A stretch of DNA of 64,000 nt from contig NZ_SCRH01000046.1 in assembly GCF_004298145.1 (NCBI RefSeq), positions 62,001-126,000 of the forward strand. The letters run 5' to 3'. Below are positions 7,651-15,819 of this stretch, piece after piece. The position numbers were made by a program, and so were the translations under genes. Source of the DNA: Mycobacterium sp. Lineage in GTDB: Bacteria > Actinomycetota > Actinomycetes > Mycobacteriales > Mycobacteriaceae. Position 1 is the first letter of the stretch, and every line of letters starts with the position of its first letter. The notes below the pieces were generated by a model. It was given only the letters and a program-made list of their open reading frames with translations, did no database searches and was not told the origin of the DNA.

Positions 7651-8877
7651 GTGCAGACGCTCAAGGCCGCCGGACTGCTCGACGTCGACGCTGGTGAGAT
7701 CGTTCGGCCCGGCATCCTGAAGATCGAGGGAGACCGGATCGTCGGTGTCGGCGGCGAGCCAGAAGGCGAGCTCATCGATCTCGGCGAGGCGATCCTGCTG
7801 CCCGGGTTGATGGACATGGAGGTCAACCTGCTCATGGGCGGTCGCGGGGAGAAGCCCGGCCTGTCCCAGGTGCAGGACGACCCGCCGACGCGAATGTTGC
7901 GGGCGGTCGGCAACGCGCGCCGCACGCTGCGCGCCGGGTTCACCACGGTGCGCAACCTCGGCCTGTTCGTCAAGACCGGCGGATACCTGCTGGATGTCGC
8001 GCTGGGCAAGGCGATTGACGCGGGCTGGATCGACGGTCCACGGGTGGTGCCGGCCGGGCACGCCATCACCCCGACCGGTGGGCACCTGGATCCGACGATG
8101 TTCGCGGCGTTCGCACCGCACGTGTTGGATCTGACCATCGAGGAAGGTATCGCGAATGGGATCGACGAGATCCGGAAAGCGGTGCGCTACCAGATCAAGC
8201 ACGGCGCCGAGCTGATCAAAGTCTGCTGTTCGGGCGGGGTGATGTCATTGACGGGACCTCCTGGCGCACAGCACTACTCGGACGAGGAGCTGTGCGCGAT
8301 CGTCGACGAGGCGCACCGGCGCGGGATGCGCGTCGCCGCCCACACCCACGGCGCGGAAGCGGTCAGGCACGCCGTCGCCGCCGGTATCGATTGCATCGAG
8401 CACGGGTTCCTGATCGACGACGAGGCGATCGCCACCATGGTCGAGAACGGCACATTCCTGGTGAGCACTCGGCGGCTGGCCGAGGGGATGGATGTTTCGC
8501 ACGCGCCGCCCGAGCTGCAGGCCAAGGCCGCCGAGATGTTCCCGAAGTCACGCACGTCGATCTTGGCCGCGCACAAGGCCGGTGTGAAGATCGCCCTCGG
8601 CACCGACGCCCCGGCGATCCCCCACGGGCGCAACGCCGACGAGCTCGTCACACTGGTCGAATGGGGCCTACCACCACTGGCCGTGCTGCGGGCGGCCACC
8701 GTCACCGCGGCCGAGCTCATCAACTCGGACGACCGCGGCCGGCTGGCTCAAGGCCAGCTCGCCGATATCATCGCGGTGCCGGGAAACCCGTTGGAAGACA
8801 TCACGGTTACCCAGCACGTCAGCTTCGTCATGAAAGGCGGCAAAGTCTATGTCGACAAATCAGCCAACGAGAACTGA
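7651..8877 (+). CDS. amidohydrolase-superfamily protein with altered metal site
   Basis: A 408-residue protein of the imidazolonepropionase/prolidase-like amidohydrolase group. The N-terminal beta-sandwich (AGEIVRPGILKIEGDRIVGVG) and the barrel are complete. K190 (ELIKVCCSGG), H231 (VAAHTHG), H251 (IDCIEHG) and D319 (IALGTDAP) correspond to the carboxylated lysine and later metal ligands. The first-strand HxH motif is replaced by Glu57-Val-Asn59 in GLMDMEVNL, so one metal would lose both usual histidine ligands. The enzyme may be mononuclear, use another metal arrangement, or act differently. The start is GTG. It is embedded in the Rieske operon, and the following gene overlaps its end. Confidence 0.88.
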   Translation: MQTLKAAGLLDVDAGEIVRPGILKIEGDRIVGVGGEPEGELIDLGEAILLPGLMDMEVNLLMGGRGEKPGLSQVQDDPPTRMLRAVGNARRTLRAGFTTVRNLGLFVKTGGYLLDVALGKAIDAGWIDGPRVVPAGHAITPTGGHLDPTMFAAFAPHVLDLTIEEGIANGIDEIRKAVRYQIKHGAELIKVCCSGGVMSLTGPPGAQHYSDEELCAIVDEAHRRGMRVAAHTHGAEAVRHAVAAGIDCIEHGFLIDDEAIATMVENGTFLVSTRRLAEGMDVSHAPPELQAKAAEMFPKSRTSILAAHKAGVKIALGTDAPAIPHGRNADELVTLVEWGLPPLAVLRAATVTAAELINSDDRGRLAQGQLADIIAVPGNPLEDITVTQHVSFVMKGGKVYVDKSANEN

Positions 8878-9304
8878 CGACCTGGTCGAGATCCAGCAGT
8901 TGCTGGGCCGCTACGCGGTGACCATCACCCAGCAAGACATCGAGGGTCTCGTCGCCGTCTTCACACCGGACGGGACCTACAGCGCGTTCGGCGAAACCTA
9001 CAGCCTGAACCGGTTCCCGGAATTGGTGGCCGCCGCCCCAAAGGGCTTGTTTCTCACCGGGACCGCGGTGGTCGACCTTGACGGCGATGCGGCCAGCGGG
9101 ACCCAACCGCTGTGCTTCATCGACCACTCCAGCCACGACATGCGGATCGGTTACTACCGCGACACCTATGTGCGAACCGCCGACGGGTGGCGGCTCAAGA
9201 CCCGCGCCATGACGTTCATCCGCCGCAGCGGCGTGCACGATTCCGGGCGCCCGCACGCCATCGGGCGTCCCGCCGGGGACTCGGCGGCGCAGGCAGCGAC
9301 CTAA
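8849..9304 (+). CDS. SnoaL-like/NTF2-fold protein
   Basis: A 151-residue NTF2-like protein, probably an isomerase, hydrolase or small cone-barrel oxygenase accessory. The N-terminal helix EIQQLLGRYAVTITQQDIEGLVAVFTPDG and the C-terminal strands YYRDTYVRTADGWRLKTRAMTF are the usual SnoaL_4 pattern (one wing helix, then a curved sheet). It overlaps the upstream amidohydrolase-fold gene by 29 bases and ends in TAAGGAG, which also supplies the ribosome site of the next gene. The tail after residue 130 is Pro/Ala-rich. Function is unknown; such proteins often sit beside Rieske enzymes, as a second set does at 50.6-53.5 kb. Confidence 0.85.
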   Translation: MSTNQPTRTDDLVEIQQLLGRYAVTITQQDIEGLVAVFTPDGTYSAFGETYSLNRFPELVAAAPKGLFLTGTAVVDLDGDAASGTQPLCFIDHSSHDMRIGYYRDTYVRTADGWRLKTRAMTFIRRSGVHDSGRPHAIGRPAGDSAAQAAT

Positions 9305-9327
9305 GGAGCCGACCAATCGACAGTGCG

Positions 9328-10425
9328 GTGAATGTCGAGCAGTTCCGAGCCGACCTGCGCGCGTGGCTCGACGACAACGACCTGACTCCCGGGCCCGACC
9401 AGTCGCTGCAGGGCCATATGCAGCAGTTCGCCCGGGTCAGCCGCGCGCTCTACGACGCCGATTGGATGCGCTACGGCTGGGCGAAAGAGGTCGGCGGGTT
9501 GGGTGGTCCCGCGGTGCTGCGGGCGGTCGTCGGCGAAGAAGTGGTGGGCCGTCGCCTGGCCGAACCCGGCCCGTACTCGATGCTCGAGGTGCTCGCACCC
9601 ACCATGATCGATTACGCCCCCGCGGGGCTGGCCGCGGAAATGGTGCCGCGGCTGCTGAGCGGCGAAGAGCAATGGTGTCAGGGCTTTTCCGAGCCTGGAT
9701 CCGGCAGCGACCTGGCTTCGCTGACCACTCGCGCGACGCAGCAAGGCGACAACTGGATCGTCAACGGGCAAAAGGTGTGGACCAGCTTCGCGCAGTTCTC
9801 GACGCGGTGCGTCCTGCTCACCCGCACCGCGCCCGGCCACGACGGGATCACCGCCTTCTTCGTCGACCTCGACACCCCGGGCATCACCATCCGGCCGCTG
9901 CGCACGATGCACGGCGTCGACGAATTCTGCGAGGTGTACTACGACGACGTGGTGATTCCGGCGAGCCGGATGCTCGGCCAACCCGGAGACGGCTGGCAAC
10001 TCGCCATGGACCTGCTGCCCTATGAGCGTTCCTCCTGCTTCTGGCAGCGAATCGCCTACCTGTACTCCCGGTTCGACGATCTGATCGCTGAGGCATCCGA
10101 ACTCGGTACACCCGACGAATCCGCGCTTGGCGGAGCCTATCTGGCCCTGCATACCTTGCGCTGCCGGTCCCGCAGCACTCAGCACCGGATGGGCGACGGA
10201 GCCCGCCTGGGCCCTGACACCTCCATCGACAAGGTGCTGCTGGCCGCCGCCGAGCAGCGGCTCTACGACACCGTCCGCGACCTGTTGCCGGCGCGGCTCG
10301 AACTCGAAGACACACCGTGGCGTTCGGAATACCTGTACTCACGCGCGGCGACGATCTATGGCGGTACCGCCGAGATTCAGCGCAATATCATTGCCCGCCG
10401 GCTGCTCGACCTCGGGAAGGAGTGA
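9328..10425 (+). CDS. acyl-CoA dehydrogenase, large subunit of a probable heteromer
   Basis: A FadE-type flavoprotein of about 365 residues with FSEPGSGSDLASL and NGQKVWTSFAQF in the FAD/substrate domain and AATIYGGTAEIQRNIIARRLLDLG at the C-terminus. The usual catalytic glutamate in the last domain is not obvious, as in large subunits of steroid-degrading FadE heterotetramers (FadE26/27, FadE28/29 type). The partner is the gene immediately downstream, three bases away. The start is uncertain: GTG at 9328 is the first canonical codon, but AAGGAG lies 19 bases away, whereas an in-frame ATC at 9316 is seven bases from it. The open frame further upstream is an artefact. Confidence 0.88.
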   Translation: MNVEQFRADLRAWLDDNDLTPGPDQSLQGHMQQFARVSRALYDADWMRYGWAKEVGGLGGPAVLRAVVGEEVVGRRLAEPGPYSMLEVLAPTMIDYAPAGLAAEMVPRLLSGEEQWCQGFSEPGSGSDLASLTTRATQQGDNWIVNGQKVWTSFAQFSTRCVLLTRTAPGHDGITAFFVDLDTPGITIRPLRTMHGVDEFCEVYYDDVVIPASRMLGQPGDGWQLAMDLLPYERSSCFWQRIAYLYSRFDDLIAEASELGTPDESALGGAYLALHTLRCRSRSTQHRMGDGARLGPDTSIDKVLLAAAEQRLYDTVRDLLPARLELEDTPWRSEYLYSRAATIYGGTAEIQRNIIARRLLDLGKE

Positions 10426-10428
10426 ACC

Positions 10429-11259
10429 GTGACCCCTTCGCCGGAGACCGAGTCAGATACCGAGTCGCTGCGCCTGCTGGCCGACTCGTTGCGGACGACG
10501 ATGAGCGCCGCGTCGGGAGCCAAGCTCGATGCCGCGCTGACCGATCTGGGCTGGCGCGATATGCTCGACGAAATGCCAGGAATCACAATACCTTTGGTGT
10601 TCAAGCTGCTCGGCGAAACCGGTGCGCACGCACCAGTGCTCAACGATGTGGTGGCGCGCGCGGCGGGGGATGCGCCCGGAGGCGCGTTGCCGCTGCCGTT
10701 CGCCGGCGGAACCTGGGTGCTGTGGGACCGCCGCGACCAGCCCGGCTCGGCGATCGACGAACTTCTTCCCATACACACTGTGCCGCAAGGCGATCCATTG
10801 CCGTCGGCCGCACTGCATGCGGGATGGCGGGCCCTGGGCTGGTGGCTGGTCGGCACCAGCCGCGCCATGCTGTCGCTGGCCCGTCAGCACGCCGTGGATC
10901 GCGTTCAATTCGGTCGGCACATCAGCTCGTTCCAGGCGATCCGACACCGACTGGCCGAGACACTGGTGGCCATCGAGGGCGCCGAGGCGACGCTGCAGGC
11001 CGCCACCGAGTGCGACGATCCCGAGGGACTGGCCTCCCTACTCGCGAAGGCCGCGGCCGGCCAGGCGGCGCTGACCGCCGCACGCCACTGCCAGCAGGTA
11101 CTCGGCGGTATCGGATTCACCGCTGAACATCCGCTGCACCACCACATCAAGCGGTCGCTCATCCTCGACGGACTGCTCGGCAGCACACGAGAACTCACGC
11201 GCAAGGCCGGAAGCGCGCTGGTGTCAACGGGATCCGCGCCACGACTTGCCCAGCTGTAA
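10429..11259 (+). CDS. acyl-CoA dehydrogenase, small subunit of a probable heteromer
   Basis: A 276-residue partial-length ACAD. The N-terminal half is short and weakly conserved; the C-terminal domain is clear, with VDRVQFGRHISSFQAIRHRLAE followed by QVLGGIGFTAEHPLHHHIKR, where the Glu of GFTAEH is the likely catalytic base. This layout fits the small subunit of alpha2beta2 acyl-CoA dehydrogenases known from mycobacterial cholesterol catabolism. The GTG start has AAGGAG upstream and lies just after the partner's TGA. It is the last gene of the Rieske operon. A ring-bearing or short side-chain acyl-CoA is the likely substrate (inference). Confidence 0.88.
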   Translation: MTPSPETESDTESLRLLADSLRTTMSAASGAKLDAALTDLGWRDMLDEMPGITIPLVFKLLGETGAHAPVLNDVVARAAGDAPGGALPLPFAGGTWVLWDRRDQPGSAIDELLPIHTVPQGDPLPSAALHAGWRALGWWLVGTSRAMLSLARQHAVDRVQFGRHISSFQAIRHRLAETLVAIEGAEATLQAATECDDPEGLASLLAKAAAGQAALTAARHCQQVLGGIGFTAEHPLHHHIKRSLILDGLLGSTRELTRKAGSALVSTGSAPRLAQL

Positions 11260-11518
11260 CAAGCTTTTTCCCAGCGCCGACCGTCCCAGGAGGCTCGTCG
11301 CCCCAGGAGCCACACGGGATGCCACCCGCCGACCATGACACACTTCCCCAATGCGATAGCTCATGTGCTCGCTGTTTCGAGGGGTATTTGGCGGTTGGTG
11401 CCCGCGGGCACACGACCGCGCAACCGTCCAGATGCTTGCCCCTTGGCCAAAGCTCGGGTCAAACTGGGCGCGGACAACAACCCGGCGCCGGCCGTCGGCC
11501 CGAGGAGGATGCGACGCA

Positions 11519-11788
11519 ATGAGTCACCCCGACGCACCGCGAAACGAGGTCGGCGTCGCCGCGGTGCTCCTGGGCCTGGTCGGACTCCTCACGTGCTGGC
11601 TGATGCTGGGGGTGGTGTTCGGTATCGCGGCGGTGGTGACGGGCGATATCGCCCGGCGACGAGTGGCCCGCGGGGAGGCGGACAATCCCCGAACCGCGAT
11701 GGCCGCAATCGCTTTAGGGGCGATCGCGATACTCGCGGGTCTGGTCGCTATCAGCTTCTACGCCCGGCTCGGCGCCCAGAACCGCTGA
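11519..11788 (+). CDS. DUF4190-like small membrane protein
   Basis: An 89-residue protein with two hydrophobic segments: about residues 10-35 (VGVAAVLLGLVGLLTCWLML and following) and about 62-82 (AIALGAIAILAGLVAISFYA). They are joined by a short basic/acidic loop, GDIARRRVARGEADNP, that resembles the DUF4190 signature. GAGGAGG lies nine bases upstream of ATG, so the longer open frame upstream is not used. It is separated by 259 bases from the Rieske operon and is probably an independent housekeeping-type gene of unknown function in the cytoplasmic membrane. The gap before it (11260-11518) shows nothing convincing. Confidence 0.8.
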   Translation: MSHPDAPRNEVGVAAVLLGLVGLLTCWLMLGVVFGIAAVVTGDIARRRVARGEADNPRTAMAAIALGAIAILAGLVAISFYARLGAQNR

Positions 11789-11796
11789 TGCGCGGA

Positions 11797-12972
11797 TCAA
11801 TTCCGCGGTAGCCCCAGGACGCGTTCGGCGATGATGTTGCGCTGAATCTCCGACGTGCCGCCGGCGATGGTCGCGGCGAAGGTGCGCGTATACCGGTCGA
11901 ACCAGCTGCCGTAGTGGCTGTCCAGATTGAGCGGGGCGAACGGGGCGGTAACTCCCCGCAACGCCAGGCCGTCGCCGTCCTTGGCGTTGAGGACGTCCTC
12001 GCAGGCGCGTTGCATCGCCTCCGAGCCCAGCAATTTGAGCACCGACTGAGCCGGCACGTCCTCCTCACCACGCGCAGCTTTGGCCAGCGTCGCCGACCCC
12101 AGCAGCCGCATCGCGTAAAAATCCATCACCAGCGTCGCGTAGCGATCCCGCTGCAGGGACCCCGAGGGGCTGGACTCGACGGTCAGCGCGTGCAGCATGT
12201 CCGCGTAATCCAGCCACAGCATCGCGCGTTCGTGCCCGAGCGAACCGGTCGCTACGCGCCAGCCTGCGTTGAGCTCCCCCACCAAGTTCTCGGCCGGCAC
12301 CCGCGCGTCGGTGAGGAAGACCTCGTTGAAGTCGACGTCTTCGATGTCGCCCACCGAGGCGAACGGACGGCGGACCACCCCGGGGGTATCGGTCGGAATC
12401 AGTAAAGCGCTGATGCCCTTGTGCTTTGGCGCGTCCGGATCGGTGCGCACGAATGTCAACAGCACATCGGCGTGATGGGCGCCCGATGTCCACACCTTTT
12501 GCCCGTTGACGACGAAGTGGTCACCGTCGAGCACCGCGCGGGTCTTCAGCGACGCCAGATCCGAGCCCGCGCCGGGTTCGCTCATACCCAGCGACGCGGT
12601 CATCTCCGCGCGCAGGATCGGCACCGCCCACCGCTGCTTCTGTTCGGGCGTTCCGAACGACAGCAATGACGCCGCGATGATGCCCACACCCTGAGGATTG
12701 AAACTCTGGTAGATCCGCCGTCGCGACAACTCTTCCTGGTACACGTATTGCTGCAGCAGCGTCGCGTTGCGCCCGCCGAATTCCGGCGGGTTGCCCGGCA
12801 GTAGCCACCCGCTGTCGAACAGCAGGCGCTGCCACTGACGGGCCCACTCGGGGATATCCGAACTCGACTGCGGCCGCTCGAACGCCGCAGCCTCGGCGGG
12901 CAGATGTGCATCGAGGAAAGCAACGAATTCGGCCCGGAACGCCTCCACGTCGGCGTCAAACGTCAGCTGCAC
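11797..12972 (-). CDS. acyl-CoA dehydrogenase (FadE-like)
   Basis: A 391-residue acyl-CoA dehydrogenase. Markers are SLGMSEPGAGSDLASLKT and NGQKVWTSGAHHAD in the flavin domain, ALLIPTDTPGVVRRPFASVG in the beta domain, and IAGGTSEIQRNIIAERVLGL at the end. The start is taken at GTG (Val-Gln-Leu-Thr-Phe-Asp), because the frame further upstream is not ACAD-like and runs into the promoter region. It is divergent from the TetR at 13130 with a GAGAATNNNATTCTC operator in between, and tail-to-tail with the DUF4190-like gene. It most probably belongs to the regulon and acts on the same family of acyl-CoA intermediates. Confidence 0.9.
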   Translation of the reverse strand: MQLTFDADVEAFRAEFVAFLDAHLPAEAAAFERPQSSSDIPEWARQWQRLLFDSGWLLPGNPPEFGGRNATLLQQYVYQEELSRRRIYQSFNPQGVGIIAASLLSFGTPEQKQRWAVPILRAEMTASLGMSEPGAGSDLASLKTRAVLDGDHFVVNGQKVWTSGAHHADVLLTFVRTDPDAPKHKGISALLIPTDTPGVVRRPFASVGDIEDVDFNEVFLTDARVPAENLVGELNAGWRVATGSLGHERAMLWLDYADMLHALTVESSPSGSLQRDRYATLVMDFYAMRLLGSATLAKAARGEEDVPAQSVLKLLGSEAMQRACEDVLNAKDGDGLALRGVTAPFAPLNLDSHYGSWFDRYTRTFAATIAGGTSEIQRNIIAERVLGLPRN

Positions 12973-13079
12973 GGCACTTCCCGAAAATGGTCCTGAGCAG
13001 ACTCGCGCCGTCGGTAGATTACGCTTTCCGCCGACGGTGGGGTTCACTCTTGCGATTACGCTTCCCTACACACGCCTGA

Positions 13080-13094
13080 GAGAATAGTATTCTC
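13080..13094. promoter_or_regulatory. GAGAATNNNATTCTC operator (site 2)
   Basis: GAGAATAGTATTCTC, a perfect palindrome, lies between the leftward acyl-CoA dehydrogenase and the rightward TetR gene. TAGTAT (plus) and TACTAT (minus), both acceptable -10 hexamers, lie inside it, so one bound dimer could control both directions. Because it is the only copy in the promoter of a regulator gene, it points to the TetR at 13130 as the probable binding protein with autoregulation. Confidence 0.75.
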
Positions 13095-13129
13095 GTGGCA
13101 AGAAAGTTACAATCTCCGACACGTGATCC

Positions 13130-13870
13130 GTGAGGGGGTCGAGCGCAGCGATGTCACGGCGTTCTCCGGTACAGTCCAACCATGTTCTCCCCGCGCGGCA
13201 ATCACCTGAGTCGGCCGTGACCAGTCCCAGCGAAGAGCCGGCCTGGAAGCAGCGTGCCGTCGAGCGGTCCATCAAGACGGCGAAATTGCGGGCGGCACAA
13301 CGTGTCCAGCGCTTCCTCGATGCGGCGCAGGCCATCATCATCGAAAAGGGCAGCACCGACTTTACGGTGCAGGAGGTCGTGGACCGCTCCCGCCAGTCGC
13401 TGCGCAGCTTCTACCTGCAATTCGACGGCAAGCATGAGCTTTTGCTGGCGCTCTTCGAAGATGCGCTGAGTCGATCCGCCGACCAGATTCGTGCCGCCAC
13501 GGAAAGCCACACCGATCCGCTGGAGCGGCTGCAGGTCTCCGTTCAACTGTTGTACGAGGCCTCGCGGCCGGACCCGATGGCCAAGCGGCCGCTGTTCACC
13601 GACTTTGCTCCTCGACTACTGGTGACGCATCCAGCCGAGGTCAAGATTGCGCACGCTCCGTTGTTGGCGTTGCTGACGGAGTTGATGGACGCGGCCCACG
13701 ATGCCGGCAAGCTGCGCACCACCATCAACCCCAAGCGCGTGGCCGCCATGACCATGCAGACGGTGATGTTCATCGCGCAATCCAGCGGCGGACCCGACGA
13801 CGCGACGACCCACCCCATCAGCGCCGAAGAGGTGTGGGACTTCTGCTCACACGGCTTCGTCGCCACGTAG
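13130..13870 (+). CDS. TetR/AcrR family regulator, candidate master of the GAGAAT regulon
   Basis: A 246-residue TetR-type protein. After a poorly conserved N-terminal extension the helix-turn-helix occupies about residues 58-105: QRFLDAAQAIIIEKGSTDFT, VQEVVDRSRQSLRSFYLQF, then DGKHELLLALFEDALS. The C-terminal domain is helical. The listed GTG is the longest reading; ATG at 13151 (MSRRSPVQ) is an alternative. A GAGAATNNNATTCTC palindrome lies 36-50 bases upstream in the divergent promoter, and four more copies control neighbouring catabolic operons. The ligand is probably a pathway CoA ester or ring compound; this and the regulon assignment are inference. Confidence 0.87.
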   Translation: MRGSSAAMSRRSPVQSNHVLPARQSPESAVTSPSEEPAWKQRAVERSIKTAKLRAAQRVQRFLDAAQAIIIEKGSTDFTVQEVVDRSRQSLRSFYLQFDGKHELLLALFEDALSRSADQIRAATESHTDPLERLQVSVQLLYEASRPDPMAKRPLFTDFAPRLLVTHPAEVKIAHAPLLALLTELMDAAHDAGKLRTTINPKRVAAMTMQTVMFIAQSSGGPDDATTHPISAEEVWDFCSHGFVAT

Positions 13871-13947
13871 CACGCCCCGAGCGCGGCGTCACGGCCGCGA
13901 TCTTCCTCACATTCGAGCTGAGCAGATAACGCACGCCGATTGCCGGT

Positions 13948-13968
13948 GAGAATGAGATTCTCTAATAT
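13948..13968 (+). promoter_or_regulatory. GAGAATNNNATTCTC operator (site 3) with adjacent -10
   Basis: GAGAATGAGATTCTC (13948-13962) is a perfect palindrome followed at once by TAATAT (13963-13968), a good plus-strand -10 hexamer. The site therefore covers the spacer and -10 edge of a promoter reading toward the mycofactocin-type SDR at 14117, leaving a leader of about 140 bases. It is one of five perfect copies. Confidence 0.72.
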
Positions 13969-14116
13969 CTAGAACCACAAATAGCCAAAACGGATTCGTC
14001 ATTGACACCCGTGATGGCCGAATGACAGAGTTCAAAAGCGGCAAGACCCGCGATCCGGGGACGCGATTGTTCTCCGCAGGCTTGCCGATCAGATCAAGTC
14101 AGGAGTTGAGGTAGCC

Positions 14117-14965
14117 ATGACCGGACGTGTTGAGGGCAAAGTCGCCTTGGTCACCGGAGCGGCGCGCGGTCAGGGCCGCAGCCATGCGGTGCGGTTGGCA
14201 CAGGAGGGTGCCGACATCATCGCCATCGACATCTGCAAGCCCATCCGCGAGGGTGTGGTGGACACCGCGATCCCGGCATCGACTCCCGAGGACCTGGCCG
14301 AGACGGCCGATCTGGTCAAGGGACACAACCGCAGGATCTTCACGGCCGAAGTCGATGTGCGCGACTACGACGCACTCAAGGCGGCGGTGGACAGCGGCGT
14401 CGAACAATTCGGCCGGCTCGACATCATCGTCGCCAACGCCGGAATCGGCAACGGCGGCGAGACTTTGGACAAGACCAGCGAAGAAGACTGGACCGAGATG
14501 ATCGACATCAACCTGGCCGGGGTGTGGAAAACCGTGAAAGCCGGTGTGCCCCATCTTCTGGCCGGCGGTCGCGGCGGATCCATCATCCTGACCAGCTCGG
14601 TCGGTGGGCTCAAGGCCTACCCTCACACCGGCCACTACGTCGCGGCCAAGCACGGTGTCGTCGGGCTGATGCGTGCCTTCGGAGTTGAATTGGGGCAGCA
14701 CATGATTCGCGTCAACTCCGTGCACCCCACTCACGTCAAAACCCCCATGCTGCACAACGAAGGCACCTTCAAGATGTTCCGCCCGGATCTGGAGAACCCG
14801 GGCCCCGACGACATGGCGCCGATCTGTCAGCTGTTCCACACGCTGCCGATCCCCTGGGTTGAGCCGATCGACATCAGCAACGCGGTGCTGTTCTTCGCCT
14901 CGGACGAAGCCCGCTACATCACCGGTGTGACCCTGCCGGTCGATGCGGGTAGCTGCCTGAAATAG
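14117..14965 (+). CDS. mycofactocin-coupled SDR family oxidoreductase
   Basis: A 282-residue short-chain dehydrogenase. The cofactor motif TGAARGQGRSHAVRLAQEGAD and the long insertion before the second half of the Rossmann domain (PIREGVVDTAIPASTPEDLAE) are hallmarks of the TIGR03971 mycofactocin-dependent subfamily, which holds a non-exchangeable nicotinamide and needs mycofactocin as external electron acceptor. The NAG motif is ANAGIG, the catalytic serine is in TSSVGG and the Y-x-x-x-K is YVAAKHG. It is the first gene after operator site 3 and is followed 11 bases later by a classical SDR. It probably oxidises an alcohol intermediate of the pathway; carveol-dehydrogenase-like substrates are a family precedent. 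Confidence 0.92.
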   Translation: MTGRVEGKVALVTGAARGQGRSHAVRLAQEGADIIAIDICKPIREGVVDTAIPASTPEDLAETADLVKGHNRRIFTAEVDVRDYDALKAAVDSGVEQFGRLDIIVANAGIGNGGETLDKTSEEDWTEMIDINLAGVWKTVKAGVPHLLAGGRGGSIILTSSVGGLKAYPHTGHYVAAKHGVVGLMRAFGVELGQHMIRVNSVHPTHVKTPMLHNEGTFKMFRPDLENPGPDDMAPICQLFHTLPIPWVEPIDISNAVLFFASDEARYITGVTLPVDAGSCLK

Positions 14966-14976
14966 AGTTCCGTCCT

Positions 14977-15819
14977 ATGGACGGATTCCTGTCGAGCTTC
15001 GACGGCCGCGGGGCCGTGGTCACCGGCGGCGCCAGCGGCATCGGCTTGGCCACCGCCACCGAATTCGCCCGCCGGGGTGCCCGCCTGGTGCTCTCCGACG
15101 TCGATCAGCCCGCCCTCGATCGGGCGGTAAATCGGCTGCGCGGCGAGGGCTTCGACGCGCATGGCGTGGTGTGCGATGTGCGGAACCTCGACGAGATGGT
15201 TCACCTCGCCGATGAGGCCTTCCGGTTGCTCGGCAGCGTCGACGTCGTTTTCAGCAATGCCGGCATCGTTGTCGCCGGCCCGATCGGCCAGATGAACCAC
15301 GACGACTGGCGCTGGGTGATCGACATCGATTTATGGGGCTCGATCCATGCCGTCGAGGCATTCGTGCCCAGGTTGCTCGAACAGGGGACGGGCGGGCACG
15401 TCGCCTTCACCGCGTCCTTCGCCGGGTTGGTGCCCAACGCCGGCCTCGGGACGTACGGCGTTGCCAAATACGGTGTCGTCGGGCTGGCCGAAACGCTGGC
15501 GCGTGAGCTCAAAGGCAACGGCATTGGCGTATCGGTGTTGTGCCCGATGGTCGTGGAAACCAAGCTGGTTTCCAACTCGGAACGCATTCGCGGCGCGGAC
15601 TACGGGCTGTCAGCGAGCCCCGAGGGGGCCTTCGGAACCCTGCCCACCCAGGACGAGAGCGTCAGCGCCGACGATGTCGCGCGGTTGACGGCCGACGCGA
15701 TTCTGGCCAACCGGTTGTACGTCCTGCCGCATGCGGCCGCGCGGGCGTCCATCCGCCGCAGGTTCGAGCGCATTGACCAGACCTTCGACGAACAAGCCGC
15801 CGAGGGCTGGACACACTAG
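14977..15819 (+). CDS. SDR family NAD(P)-dependent oxidoreductase
   Basis: A 280-residue classical SDR. TGGASGIGLATATEFARRGA binds the cofactor; Asp in VLSDVDQP suggests NAD preference. SNAGIVV, the serine in TASFAGL and YGVAKYG complete the catalytic set. It lies 11 bases after the mycofactocin SDR and most likely shares its promoter and operator. It ends directly tail-to-tail with the next leftward gene, with no intergenic space. It is a likely alcohol/ketone-interconverting step in the same catabolic route; substrate unknown. Confidence 0.92.
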   Translation: MDGFLSSFDGRGAVVTGGASGIGLATATEFARRGARLVLSDVDQPALDRAVNRLRGEGFDAHGVVCDVRNLDEMVHLADEAFRLLGSVDVVFSNAGIVVAGPIGQMNHDDWRWVIDIDLWGSIHAVEAFVPRLLEQGTGGHVAFTASFAGLVPNAGLGTYGVAKYGVVGLAETLARELKGNGIGVSVLCPMVVETKLVSNSERIRGADYGLSASPEGAFGTLPTQDESVSADDVARLTADAILANRLYVLPHAAARASIRRRFERIDQTFDEQAAEGWTH

